A stretch of DNA of 64,000 nucleotides from assembly GCF_963259705.1 (NCBI RefSeq), contig NC_081844.1, forward strand, positions 24,754,294 to 24,818,293, written 5' to 3'. The translations under genes were made by a program, and so were the position numbers. Below, piece after piece: positions 1-9,715 of this stretch; within the stretch, counting starts at the first letter, position 1; each line of letters starts with the position of its first letter. The notes beneath the pieces are model-generated. The model was not told the DNA's origin and did not search any database. It was given only the letters and a program-made list of their open reading frames with translations. This DNA is from Myotis daubentonii (Eukaryota; Chordata; Mammalia; Chiroptera; Vespertilionidae).

Positions 1-587
1 TTATCCTGACTGTGATGGCCTATGACCGGTTTGTGGCCATCTGCCACCCCCTGCACTACACGGTCATCATGAACCCCCAGCTCTGTAGACTGCTGGTTCT
101 GCTGTCCTGGATCATGAGTGTCCTGAATTCCTTGTTAGAAAGCTTAATGGTGTTGCATCTGTCCTTCTGTTCAGACTTGGAAATCCCACACTTCTTCTGT
201 GAATTCAATCAGGTGGTCCAACTTGCCTGTTCTGACACCTTTCTTAACAACATTATAATGTATTTTACAGCTGGGCTGCTAGGTGGTGGTTCCCTTGCTG
301 GAATCCTTTACTCTTACTCTAAGATACTTTCCTCCATACGTGGGATCCCTTCAGCTCAGGGGAAGTATAAAGCATTTTCTACCTGTGCCTCTCACCTCTC
401 AGTTGTCTCCTTATTTTATGGCACCCTCCTGGGAGTGTACTTCAGCTCTGCTGCTTCCCGGAGCTCACACTCAAGTGCAACAGCCTCGGTGATGTACACT
501 GTGGTCACACCCATGTTGAACCCCTTCATCTACAGTCTCAGGAACAAGGACATAAAGAGGGCCCTGGAAAGATTCTTTGGCAGGTAA
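1..587 (+). CDS. olfactory receptor, family 7-like (3' part; 5' end outside window)
   Basis: An odorant-binding seven-helix G protein-coupled receptor of the sensory-neuron cilium membrane; only its C-terminal two thirds is present. The frame is open from base 3 (ILTV, then the [19 protein letters not shown] block ending TM3), so the gene starts left of the window and the ATG at base 15 is internal. Later hallmarks follow in order: the EIPHFFCE extracellular-loop-2 cysteine block, [15 protein letters not shown] (TM6) and [14 protein letters not shown] (TM7), then a short tail ending FFGR and a stop. No stop or frameshift is visible in the part shown. It is very similar to the complete receptors at 37628 and 45840. 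The family 7 assignment rests on these blocks. Whether the missing first third is intact cannot be judged. Confidence 0.93.
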   Translation, partial: ILTVMAYDRFVAICHPLHYTVIMNPQLCRLLVLLSWIMSVLNSLLESLMVLHLSFCSDLEIPHFFCEFNQVVQLACSDTFLNNIIMYFTAGLLGGGSLAGILYSYSKILSSIRGIPSAQGKYKAFSTCASHLSVVSLFYGTLLGVYFSSAASRSSHSSATASVMYTVVTPMLNPFIYSLRNKDIKRALERFFGR

Positions 588-1368
588 GCTTTTCATGGGC
601 CACCTGTACTAGGCTGAAGAATTGCCCAGGAATTCAGGGTTCAAATCCTCAGGACCAGAAGTTCTGACACAAATTAATCCAATATTTGGACCATATGTAA
701 TTGGAAATTCTCATTTATCTCATAGGTTGACATGAATTACTTTAGCATAATTTATTATTTATGACATATTTCATTCCAAGTAATTTTCCTATTGTTTTCC
801 TGAGAAAATAGTAATGAATAATACTACCCCTATGGACAAAATTATACTTGGCTGCTAAGGTCATTTGTATAACTTTATTTTAGAGGTAACTCTGAGACCA
901 TAGTTTTCACTTATTTGTTCATCATTATATTTTATAGCATTACCTCTACTGCTCTTCTTGATAATGTAGACTTTGACATTCTAGTATGTTTTATAGTTGG
1001 TCTCCTGGCTTCATGTTCTTTATTCTATTATTCATCTCTCTGTCCACATGCCTACCATAGCCACTGGCTAAAATTGACTATCAAACACATGTTTCTAAGA
1101 AGAATCTACAAGGAAATGCACATTTTAATAGATAGATTGGTCTAATATGGTTAGAGTCAGAGATGACCTTAAATGTGATGAAGCAATAATAGCCATACAA
1201 TTTTTTCCTGTACAAAAATATTTTTCATGGCACTTGTGTACTTAATAAAGTGTGGAATATGCTGTCCATGTGTAAGGCTCCTTATTCATTGGGGTGAAAA
1301 ATTATGTGGTGTATTTTATGATTTTTTCTGAACTATTTCACTGTTTTTGCTTTAAAACTTTCTTTTGA
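588..1368. other. 3' flank of OR unit, no gene
   Basis: AT-rich sequence with no convincing reading frame. It is paralogous to the flanks after 46763 and after 53412, and more distantly to that after 18480, sharing the CTCTTCTTGATAATGTAGAC block. It is ordinary duplicated OR downstream sequence. Confidence 0.7.
672..677 (+). other. degraded poly(A)-signal position of the partial OR
   Basis: The two receptors at 37628 and 45840 have an AATAAA 74-84 nt after their stop codons, inside a shared 3' flank. The homologous position here reads AATTAA. If AATAAA is the true signal in the paralogs, this gene has lost it by one substitution. Confidence 0.4.
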
Positions 1369-1558
1369 TATGCTTTTTTTTTTTAAGTGAGAGGGAGAGA
1401 TAGAGAAACATCCATATGAGAGAGAAATATTGATTGATTGTCTCCCATACTGAGGATCCAATTCACAACCTGGAAATATGCCCTGCCTGGGAATAGAACC
1501 AGCAACCTTTCTGTGCATGAGATGATGGTCAATCAACTGAGCCATACAGGCCAGGGCT
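1369..1558 (-). mobile_element. old tRNA-derived SINE, minus orientation
   Basis: A T-rich left end is followed by a GAGAGAGA-rich body and a right end reading GAGCCATACAGGCCAGGG, the reverse of a tRNA-related SINE head. The same element lies at the homologous position 47573-47783 but is absent at the homologous site near 54285. It therefore inserted after the lineage of the third copy had separated. Confidence 0.75.
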
Positions 1559-1576
1559 CCTTAAAATTTTAAATGT

Positions 1577-1797
1577 GGCCCTAACCGGTTTGGCTCAGTG
1601 GGTAGAGCGTCAGCCTGCGGACTCAAGGGTCCCGGGTTTGATTCCGGTCAAGGGCATGTACCTTGGTTGCGGGCACATCCCCAGTAGGGGGTGTGCAAGA
1701 GGCAGCTGATCGATGTTTCTCTCTCATCCATGTTTCTAACTATCCCTCTCCCTTCCTCTCTGTAAAAAATCAATAAAATATATATTTTAAAAAAAAC
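1577..1797 (+). mobile_element. Ves SINE (first of a tandem pair)
   Basis: It has the Ves head (GGCCCTAACCGGTTTGGCTC with A box GTGGGTAGAGCG and B box GTTTGATTCC) and a tail of TGTAAAAAATCAATAAAATA plus A-rich sequence. The target duplication is approximately ACTTTAAATGTG, seen before the element and again after the second SINE near 2013-2022. The homologous site near 47795 lacks it. Confidence 0.92.
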
Positions 1798-1801
1798 TTT
1801 A

Positions 1802-2012
1802 GCCGAAACCGGTTTGGCTCAGTGGATAGAGCGTCAGCCTGTGGACTGAAAGGTCCCAGGTTCGATTCCGGTCAGGGGCATGTACCTTGGTTGTGGGCAC
1901 ATCCCCAGTGGGAGATGTGCAGGAGGCAGCTGATCGATGTTTCTCTCTCATCGATGTTTCTAACTATCTCTCTCCCTTCCTGTAAAAAATCAATAAAATA
2001 TTAAAAAAAAAA
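1802..2012 (+). mobile_element. Ves SINE (second of a tandem pair)
   Basis: A full Ves element with intact A and B box-like sequences, directly following the A-rich tail of the previous Ves. It appears to have inserted into that tail, since AAAACTTTA-like sequence borders both sides. Confidence 0.92.
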
Positions 2013-2157
2013 CTTTAAATGTGCTCCCTACTAATGTGACTCTTTCTAGTGTTCTAAATTCACTATCTCCCCTTTTCTAAATTTTTTCAAATCCATCAAA
2101 GGGAAAGTGACTGAACAATCTCACTACCACACAATATGTATCTTTATACTCAGGAAT

Positions 2158-2368
2158 ATCATATATATATATTTTCTGACTTCAGGGAAAAAGAGAGAGG
2201 GAGATATAGAAACATCAATGATGAGAATCATTGATTGGCTGCCTCCTGCGTGCCCCCTGCTGGGGATCAAGCCCCAAACCTGGGCATGTGCCCTCGGCTG
2301 GAATCAAATCTGGGACCCTTCAGTCCCCAAGCCAATGCTCTATCTACTGTGCCAAACCAGCTAGGACC
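2158..2368 (-). mobile_element. Ves SINE, minus orientation
   Basis: The reverse Ves body (TCAATGATGAGAATCATTGATTGG, CTGGGGATCAAG) ends at GCCAAACCAGCTAGGACC. It interrupts the sequence that reads GGGAATATCTTCAATC without interruption near 47921, so the paralog supplies the empty site. Confidence 0.88.
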
Positions 2369-2621
2369 ATATCTTCAATCTTTATGATCAAAGGAGGAAT
2401 CCTGCCCAGTTATGTGCAGATTTTCTTGCACAAACAAGCATGTCCTTCCATCCTGTCTTGACTGCCTGGAAGGGAACCTCAATGGAGTCACTTTTATACA
2501 GTTACCTAAAATGCATTGGAATTACAGTATGATTGTGAGTGCTGTCCTCAAATATCAGTACAAATGCCAAAGTAAGAAGTAGCAGATTATTATAATTTAC
2601 CTAAGTTTTTTCGCTTTGATT

Positions 2622-3300
2622 ATAGTATCAATTCACTATTGCTATGTAACAAGCTATCCTAAAAGCAAACGGTTTAATATAATTCCTTTATTTTCCAATG
2701 GGTTTGTGTAGTTGGGTGGTGTTACTATCTCTGCTGGTCTCCTCATGAGCCTGCAGTCAGCTGTGGGTCAGCGGGGGTGTCTCTGCTGACCTTGGCTTGG
2801 CTTTCTAATGTATTAGGGGCTCAGCTATAGTGACTGATCTAGGGAGGGCTTGGCTGGAATAAATGAGCTCTGGATTTGTTCACATGGCTCAGCCAGGGCT
2901 CTGAGTGAGAGCAGTGGAAATGCACCAAGGCCTGGTAAAGCACACTGTCACTTCCACCACGTTTTATTTTACCAAACCAACTAAAAAAAATCCTAGTTCC
3001 AGCCCAGATTCAGAGGTGGAGAAGAAAACTACAGCTCTGGATGGGAGGAGCTCACAGTCACATTGCCGAAGACATTCTTTGTCTGTACAAAGAATTGGTG
3101 CCATCTCTGCACACGGTCTACCACTTGTGTAAATTTTATCTCAGTAAAGTTTTACTTCTATATCTGCCCTTAATGGTGAATGATCCTAGAGAAGAGAGTG
3201 AGAGTAAAAATATGTTTAATGAGCAGATGTGGAAGTTCTACTCTTGAGGTCAGGCCCCTCCAAAATAACCATGCCCCTTCTGCTGCTTGCCTCCAGCTTA
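2622..3300 (+). mobile_element. MaLR/MLT1-like LTR remnant
   Basis: The sequence resembles MLT1-type ERVL-MaLR LTRs (TTGCTATGTAACAAGC..., then a GTCTCCTCATGAG..CTGCAGTCAGCTG block). Copies in the same place relative to the OR occur at 30345, 48195 and 54706, so it was part of the duplicated unit. No internal retroviral genes are seen. The subfamily name is tentative. Confidence 0.6.
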
Positions 3301-3724
3301 CCATTTATAGACAGAAAAGAAATAAAAAATTTCCTTCCAGTTATTTCAAGTCCAGAGACTTAACTCATTGATTAAAAGAGCTAGAGAGCTGTTGTTTTCC
3401 TGATACCATCCTTTGTTGGCACCCTCATGTAGACATTGCTTTTCTTTTTATTGGCACGCTCTTAAAATATCCATAATCCAATATGATAGATTTATTTGTT
3501 GGGTATGGCAGTCCTGATGGAAGGGGGTGGCATTTGAAGTGTACATATAAGAGACAAATAGGAATTTGAAAGCAGAGACAGAATTCAGTGTTAGTGGTAA
3601 CTTTTGAGAACAGGACTACTGCAATAAAGAGTATCAACTACTGATTACTTCAGTGTTCTTTCTAGAGACCCTAGAGAACAAATATGAATGCTGTACTAAC
3701 CATGTTTTCTTTTCTGTATTTTTT

Positions 3725-3990
3725 CCAGCTTTATTGATACATAATTGATCTATAACATTGTGTAAGTTTAAGGTGTACAGAGTAATCATTGGTTCATTTA
3801 AAAACTGCAATATGATTACCATCAAAGCATTAGCTAGCATCTTCATTGGCACACATAATTAACATTTCTCTTTCTGGTTGGAACATTTAAGATTTATTTT
3901 CATAGCAACTTTCAAGTATATAGTACAGCAGTATAACTATACCAGTAGTCAACATGATGTCCATTACATCCCTAGAACTTATTCATCTTA
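3725..3990 (-). mobile_element. old L1 3' UTR fragment, segment A
   Basis: Reverse-oriented L1 3' UTR text (TTTATTGATACATAATTGATC..., CAACATGATGTCCATTACATCC) stops exactly at CTTA, where a Helitron 3' end begins. The next expected L1 sequence is found inverted at 4950-5123. Confidence 0.8.
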
Positions 3991-4945
3991 CTAGGGGCCC
4001 AGTGCACGAATTCATGCATCTTGAAAGGAACTGTGGGCCATGAGGATGCGGTGGGCACAGGGGTAGGTCTTGGCCACATCAGCCCCTCTGCCATAGCCCT
4101 TGGTACCCTCTCTGACCGCATCCCCGCTCCCCCCACTGCTGCTCCATGTGCTGACAGTGCTGGCCCTGCTCACACCCACTGATGGGGTGGAACAATTGGG
4201 GCCAGCACCAGCAGCAGGTGCAAGCAAGGCTGGCACGGTCAGTGGGTATGAGCAGTGGCTGCTGCCCTGATCACCCCTCAGGAGCAGGAAGAGGTGGAGA
4301 AGCCCTCAGGGGCGATCGGGGCCAGCAGCCGCTGCTTGCACCCCCTGATGGCACTGAGCGATCGGGACGGGTGCCGGGCACTGGCAGTGGGTGTGAGCAA
4401 CGGCTCCGGCAATGGCAGTGGGTGTGAGCGGGGCTATCATGGGCAGTGGGTGTGAGAGGCAGCTGCCGGCCCCGATTGTCCCTCAGTAGCAGGGGGAGGT
4501 AGAGAAGCCCTCAGGGGTGATTGGAGTCAGCAGCCGCTGCTTGCACCTACTGATGGCGCTGAGCTATCAGGACTGGTGGCAGGTGCCAGCAGTGGGTGTG
4601 AGTGGCAGCTCCAGTGCCTGCAACGGGTGTGAGCGGGGCCAGCACTGGCTACAGGTGTGACCACTGGGCAAAACTGTGGCATGCGGGCTCAAAGAATTTT
4701 CAGTCACCACCAGAGGCTCACCCAAATGACAGTGACCAGAGCCCCATCTTGGTCTGGTGCCCCCACTCACCTTCTTCACCATCCCGCCATGGCCAATGCC
4801 CACCATGTTCCTTGTGTGCCCCCTGGTGGTCAGTGCACATCATAGCAACTAGTTGTTTGTTTGGTTGGTTGTTTGGTTGTTCTGCCATTCGGTCTATTTG
4901 CATAGTAGGGTTTTAATTTGCATAGTAGGGTTTTATATATATGTA
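3991..4945 (-). mobile_element. non-autonomous Helitron (HeliBat-like), minus
   Basis: The left end CTAGGGGCCCAGTGCACGAA is the reverse of the family's 3' terminus. The right end (TTTGCATAGTAGGGTTTTATATAT, in two near copies) is the reverse of the 5' terminus. The interior is GC-rich and related to 5124-5829. The open frames in it are compositional and do not resemble Rep/helicase. The right boundary is approximate because of the repeated TATA tract. Confidence 0.85.
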
Positions 4946-4949
4946 TATA

Positions 4950-5123
4950 TAGATAGATGGCTAGACCTTGGGGGCATTATGCTGAGTGAAGTAAGTTAGA
5001 CAAAGAAAGATGAGTTCTGTATGATCTCACTTATATGTGGACTCTATGTAGGATGGTGGTTACCAGGGGCTGGGGGCTGTGGAAATAGGGAGATGTAGGT
5101 CAAAGGGTACAAACTTCCAGTTA
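4950..5123 (+). mobile_element. old L1 3' UTR fragment, inverted segment B
   Basis: Contains CTAGACCTTGGGGGCATTATGC, TGATCTCACTTATATGTGG and AACTTCCAGTTA, the L1 sequence that should directly continue segment A, but on the opposite strand. It is bounded on both sides by Helitrons. Confidence 0.8.
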
Positions 5124-5829
5124 TCTATATATATAAAACTGTAATATGCAAATAGACTGAATGGTGGTACAACCGAAAAACCGGTCGCTATGACACACGC
5201 TTACCACCGGGGGGTGCGCTTGGAACATGGTGGGCATCGGCAGCAGATGGCAGAGCGTGGAACACGGTGGTCGTCGGCCATGGTGGGATGGTGGAGCAGG
5301 TGAACCAGGGCATCAGTCGCTGTCATTTGGGCGAGCCTCTGGTGGTTACTGAAAATTTTTTGCTCCCATATGCTGCAGTCCCACCCAGCCCTTGCACCTG
5401 TTGCCAGCGCCAGCCCCACTTGCACTCGCAGCCAATGCTGAAGCCACTGCTTGCACCTGCTACCGGTGCCCAGTGCTGGCCCTGATCGCTTTTTGCCATC
5501 AGCGGGTGCGAGTGGTGGCTGCTGGCCCCGATCACCCCTGAGGGCTTCTCCACCTTCCCCTGCTCCTGAGGGGTGATCGGGCAGCAGCTGCCACTTGCAC
5601 CCGCTGACAGTGATAGCCCCATTCACACCCACTGCTGGTGCTCGCCCCAATCAGCATGGGAACAGAGGCAGCGGGAGAGGGGCTGCCGGCAGACAGGGGA
5701 CTGGGGGCCATGGTGGGAGGGGCCATGCAGGGGTGCAGAGGAAGGGCTGATACCCTCCCCTGTGCCCACAGCAGCCTCACAGCCCACAGTTCCTTTTAAG
5801 GTGAATGGATTCATGCACTGGGCTCCTAG
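5124..5829 (+). mobile_element. non-autonomous Helitron (HeliBat-like), plus
   Basis: Starts TCTATATATATAAAACTGTAATATGCAAAT after GTTA and ends ATGCACTGGGCTCCTAG before T, as expected for rolling-circle elements inserted between A and T. The interior (GGAACATGGTGGGCATCGGC, GCGAGCCTCTGGTGGTTACTG) is homologous to the minus-strand element at 3991-4945. No protein gene. Confidence 0.88.
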
Positions 5830-5831
5830 TA

Positions 5832-5900
5832 TTATCATAATAGGCAAGATTTCCTTCTTTGGACTCATGGCCCTTTCTCCCTTTTTTAAAAAAATCCTCA
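5832..5900 (-). mobile_element. old L1 fragment, segment C
   Basis: The text AGGCAAGATTTCCTTCTTT matches the part of a reverse-oriented L1 that follows segment B once B is flipped back. It therefore ties segments A, B and C into one L1. Confidence 0.6.
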
Positions 5901-5927
5901 ATTAAGGATATTTTCCCATTGATTTTT

Positions 5928-6139
5928 TAAAAATATATTTTTATTTATTTCAGAGAAGAAGAGAGAGGGAGAGATAGAAACATCAATGATGAGAGAGAAT
6001 CATTGATTGGTTGCCTCCTGCACATCCCCTACTGGAGATCGAGCCCACAATCCAGGCATAAGCCCTTGACTGGAATCCAACCTAGGATCCTTCAGTCCGC
6101 AGGCCTACACTCTATCCACTGAGCCAAACCAGCTAGGGC
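5928..6139 (-). mobile_element. Ves SINE, minus, with 17-bp target duplication
   Basis: A reverse Ves element ending GAGCCAAACCAGCTAGGGC. An exact 17-bp direct repeat TTTTCCCATTGATTTTT flanks it at 5911-5927 and 6140-6156. The target lay in the T-rich tail side of the adjacent older SINE. Confidence 0.94.
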
Positions 6140-6156
6140 TTTTCCCATTGATTTTT

Positions 6157-6358
6157 AAAGAGAGTGGAAGGGTGGCGGAGAGATAGAGCGAGAGACATCA
6201 ATTTGAGAGAGACACAGGCACATCAACTGGTTGCTTCCACACAGGCCCTGTCTGGGGCCTGGGATGGAACCTGCAACTGAGGTATGTGGCCTTGACTGGA
6301 ATTGAATCCATGAACCTTCAGTCCACACTTTATCCACTGAACCAAGCTGGCTAGGGCC
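6157..6358 (-). mobile_element. older tRNA-derived SINE, minus
   Basis: A diverged reverse SINE body (AGAGAGTGGAAGGG..., CATCAACTGGTTGCTTCC) ends GAACCAAGCTGGCTAGGGCCC. It abuts the younger Ves on its left. Confidence 0.85.
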
Positions 6359-6359
6359 C

Positions 6360-6480
6360 TTTCTACATCTTTAAAACCAGCAATGTAGCATTTAAAAATC
6401 TTGCTCTGATACCAACTATATACTGGTATTCTTCCTTCCTCTTCCATGTTCAGAGGACCATGGAGATTACATTAGCCTGA
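6360..6480 (+). mobile_element. LTR-like repeat, left piece
   Basis: Similar in order to part of the repeats at 11640-12170 and 60460-60970 (ACATCTTTAAAACCAGCAATGTAGCATTT...). The rest continues at 7690-7882 after an L1 insertion. It is probably a MaLR-type LTR; the class is uncertain. Confidence 0.5.
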
Positions 6481-6481
6481 C

Positions 6482-7585
6482 CTACATAATTATTGACAAA
6501 TATATCTTCATTATAGTTGACAATCAATATTATGTTAGTTTCAGGTGTATAACATAGTGATTCAATATTGATATTCCTTAGAAAGTGATCGCTACAATAA
6601 GTCTAGTCACCATCTGTCACCATACATAATTATTACAGTATTATTACACTGTACATTGTAGTCCATGATTTATTTTATAACTGAATTTTTATACTTCATA
6701 ATAACATTATCCTTGTCCCCAACGCCATACTCCTTCCTCTCTAATAACCATCAGGTTGTTTTCTGTATGTATGAATTTCTTTGTTTCATTTTATTTCTAT
6801 TCTTTTTAAAAATTCAACATATAAGTGAAATCATATAGAATTTTTTCTCTGACTTATTTCACTTAACATAATACTGTATGTTCATCCATGTTATTGAAAA
6901 TGGCAAGATTTCATTATTTTTATGACTGAGTAATATTGCATTGCATATATGTACCACATCTTCTTTATCCATTCATTAATCAGTGGACACCTAGCTTGCT
7001 TCCATACCTTGACTATTGTAAACAATGCCACAATGGTCATAGGGGTGCATATATCTCTTCAAATAATTATTTTTATTTTATTCAGATAAATACCCACAAG
7101 TGGAATTGCTGGGTCATATGGTACTTCTATTTTTAACTTTTTAAAGGATCTGCATTCTGTTTTTCATACTGACTGCACCAGTTTGCAATCCCACCAACAA
7201 TAAATGAGGCTTTCCTGTTCTCTACATCCTCACCACCACTGGTTATTTGTTGACTTTAGCTAATAGACATTCTGACAGGTGTGAGATGATATTTCATTGT
7301 GGTTTTGTTTGCATTTTCCTGATAATTAGGGATGTTGTACACCTTTTCATCTGTATGTCTGCTTTGGAGTAATGTCTACTCAGGTCTTCTACCCATTTTT
7401 TTAATTGAGTTTTTTGTTGTTTATGTTGAGTTGTATGAGTTACCATATATTTTGGATATTAAGCCCTTACCAGATATATCATCTGCAAACATTCTCTTCC
7501 ATTCAGTAGATTGCCTTTCATCTTGATGTGAGTTTTCTTTACTCTGCAAAGCTTTTTGGTTTAATGGAGTCCCATTTGCTTATTT
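6482..7585 (-). mobile_element. old L1 3' end (3' UTR and end of ORF2), minus
   Basis: Reverse L1 text: TGTTAGTTTCAGGTGTATAACATAG, AACATATAAGTGAAATCATATAG, GGAATTGCTGGGTCATATGG, TGTGAGATGATATTTCATTGTGG. It carries many stops and no usable ORF2 remains. It is an old mammalian L1, unlike the bat-type L1s further right. Confidence 0.9.
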
Positions 7586-7690
7586 TGCTTTTTTTAAATA
7601 ATTTTTTTCTTTATTGATTAAGGTATTACATATGTGTCCTTATTGCCCCATTGCCCCCCCCCCCCCCCCACTCATGCCCTCTTTTGATGC
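7586..7690 (-). mobile_element. bat-type L1 3' terminus, severely 5' truncated
   Basis: TTTCTTTATTGATTAAGGTATTACATATGTG followed by a run of C matches the 3' end seen at 19490-19540. Only about 100 bp are present. Confidence 0.6.
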
Positions 7691-7882
7691 CTGGGCAATT
7701 ATTTGTTACAGTCAGCTGATTAGCAAACACATCCCATCTACTACCTTAGTCTTCCTTTGATATGAAATATGACATATTACAATTTTCTGGGGCTAAGATG
7801 TTAGCATCTTTTGTAGGTGAACATTCTGCATACTACAAAATCTTTTTCAGTAATAGATTATTTGGCTTCTCAATGACACTTG
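7690..7882 (+). mobile_element. LTR-like repeat, right piece
   Basis: Matches the 3' half of the 11640-12170 repeat in order (GTCAGCTGATTAGCAAACAC, CTACAAAATCTTTTTCAG). It completes the piece at 6360-6480. Confidence 0.5.
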
Positions 7883-8568
7883 TCCTATATAATAAAAGGG
7901 TAATATGCAAATTGTCCCCTCGGGTGGTTGTTTGTCCAGGAATTTGACTGGAAGTTCAACCTCTTGCTATGATGAATGCTGACCACCAGGGTGCAGCGTG
8001 GAACATGGCAGGTGACCTCTCATCGGCTACCTGGGGGCGGGAGTGACGGGGATGGAAGTGCAGTGAGAATGTGGAGTGTACGCCAAGCTTGCCCTCCCCT
8101 GGAACGCCAGGGCTCACATGCAGAGGAAGCCCCTGCGCTCAGGTGCTGGGCGCCCACAAGGAGCCAGCCCCGAACCGACGTGGCTTCTTCTGGGTGAGCT
8201 GGGCCGCAGCCGCCAGGACCACAGGGGCCAGTTGGGCTCCCTGTCAGTTTGCACAGGAGCCAGTCTGCAAGGCCAGCAGGAAGAGAGCGCAATGTCCTCA
8301 TGGCTTCCGTGCAGCACCGTTGGGCAGCTCAGAGGCCCATGCTGCACCCCGGTCCACGGTGTCCAGCTGTGCTCACTGCAACTCTGTGTGGGGACTCGGG
8401 AGCCATGACTCAGGTGGAGGGGGCTTGCAGGGGTCCGGGGGCCCAGGTGCTGCCAAGGGTCCAGAGGTCAGCTGGGACCTGCCCTTCCATGCCAAATGCT
8501 TGCACTTTGATCACCAGCCAGGCCTAGGGACCACACCTGTGCATAAATTTCGTGCACTGGGCCTCTAG
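7883..8568 (+). mobile_element. non-autonomous Helitron (HeliBat-like), plus
   Basis: The 5' end is TCCTATATAATAAAAGGG and the 3' end is CGTGCACTGGGCCTCTAG, followed by T. The interior is GC-rich and contains several overlapping open frames on both strands (longest 165 codons at 8071) that resemble no known protein. I read these as compositional. It could carry captured host DNA, which a genome search would show. Confidence 0.93.
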
Positions 8569-8639
8569 TATAAAATAATTGAAGAAGGCATTTTTCAGGA
8601 ATTTATTATATAATGTTATTCATGAATCTTTTCATGAAA

Positions 8640-8874
8640 CTTAGAGGACCAGTGCATGAAATTCATGCATGGGTAGGGCTCTTAGCAGCTGCTGGCTGCT
8701 GGCCCAGGCCTCCCTTCCCCGGCCACTAGCCACGGCCTTCCATCATTCCACGCTGTCACCTGGATGTCAGTGCACATCATAGCAAGTGGTCGAGTTCCCT
8801 GTCAGTTTAACTCCTGGTCGGTTGAACTCCCACCCAAGGGGACAATTTGCATATTAACCTTTTATTATATAGGA
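8640..8874 (-). mobile_element. short non-autonomous Helitron, minus
   Basis: The reverse 3' end CTTAGAGGACCAGTGCATGA is preceded by A8639. The reverse 5' end CTTTTATTATATAGGA is followed by T8875. The paralogous region has the uninterrupted A|T site at 57697-57698. Confidence 0.93.
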
Positions 8875-8885
8875 TAAGTGAACAA

Positions 8886-9263
8886 TCCTATATAAGAAAT
8901 AGGTAATATGCAAATTGACCATCATGCCTTCGCACAAGATGGCCGCCCCCATATGGACAAAGATGACCGCCCCCATGTGGTCACAAAATGGTAACCACAA
9001 GATGGCCGGCAGGGGAGGGCAGTTGTGGGCGATCAGGCCAGCAGGGAAGGGCAGTTAGACATCGATCAGGCTGGCTGGGAGTGTTTAGGGGGTGATCAAA
9101 CTGGCAGGCAGAAGTGGATAGGAGCAATCAGGCAGGCAGGCAGGTGAACGGTTGGGAGCCTGCAGTCCTGGATTGTGAGAGTGATGTCCCAGATTGGAGA
9201 GGGTGCAGGCTGGGCTGAGTGACACCCCTCCCCTTGCATGAATTTCATGCACTGGGCCTCTAG
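8886..9263 (+). mobile_element. non-autonomous Helitron, plus
   Basis: The 5' end TCCTATATAAGAAATAGG follows A8885 and the 3' end ATGCACTGGGCCTCTAG is followed by T9264. It lies 11 bp from the opposite-strand Helitron at 8640-8874. The paralog near 57705-57712 lacks it. Confidence 0.93.
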
Positions 9264-9334
9264 TAAATTTATGATAGCCTCCAGAATGAGTGAAAATCCT
9301 ATTTATTTAAAATTACATGCAACTATGACTTTAA

Positions 9335-9570
9335 CACAGAGCCACAGCATTGCTGTTCAGAGTGGTCCTCAGACCAGGACTTGCAGAATCAGCATCACAC
9401 AGACATTGATTCTCAAAAGATCAAGCCCATCAGGACCTGATAATTCAGATCCTGCATTCAAACTAGACTCCTCGATGACTCATGCACATAGACATTCTAA
9501 CAGGTGTGAGATGATATCTCATTGTGTTTGAGATAGTGCTAGAGAAGTTAGAGAAGTGCTGGTCTAAATT
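9335..9570 (+). mobile_element. MER5A-like hAT fragment
   Basis: Contains the MER5A-like text GGTCCTCAGACCAGGAC..AGAATCAGCATCACACAG and AGAAGTGCTGGTCTA. Equivalent copies lie at 12290, 57825 and 61115, each immediately before a MER20-like piece. Confidence 0.65.
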
Positions 9571-9715
9571 AGGGGTTCTCTCATTTTCATGTTGGCAATT
9601 GAGGCAGGATAATTACGTGTGTTGGGTATGGTCAGTGTTCAGCAGCATCCTTCAGACATTGCCAAATAGCCCCTGAGGCACAGTCACCTCTGGTTGAGAA
9701 CCACTGCCCCACAGA
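9571..9715 (-). mobile_element. MER20-like hAT fragment
   Basis: GGGGTTCTCTCATTTTCATGTTGGCAATTGAGGCAGGATAATT... to CTGGTTGAGAACCACTG is a recognisable MER20-type element. It is part of the MER5A-MER20 pair repeated four times in the window. Confidence 0.6.

Noticed and set aside
12..587. Treating the first OR as a complete short gene starting at base 12 or 15
   Set aside because: The frame is open to the window edge and the visible start is in TM3; the gene is simply cut by the window.
1577..1660. tRNA gene-like A and B boxes
   Set aside because: They belong to the tRNA-derived head of a Ves SINE with a SINE body and A-rich tail, not a tRNA.
5201..5650. 149-codon minus-strand frame
   Set aside because: Inside the Helitron 5124-5829, overlapping other frames; low-complexity and without a domain.
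3725..5900. L1 5' inversion by twin priming
   Set aside because: Segment C resumes the original orientation beyond the inverted part, and Helitron ends sit exactly at the breaks; a later inversion fits better.
8071..8568. 165-codon and overlapping open frames in a GC-rich block
   Set aside because: They lie wholly inside a non-autonomous Helitron, are open in several frames on both strands, and show no recognisable domain; a compositional effect.
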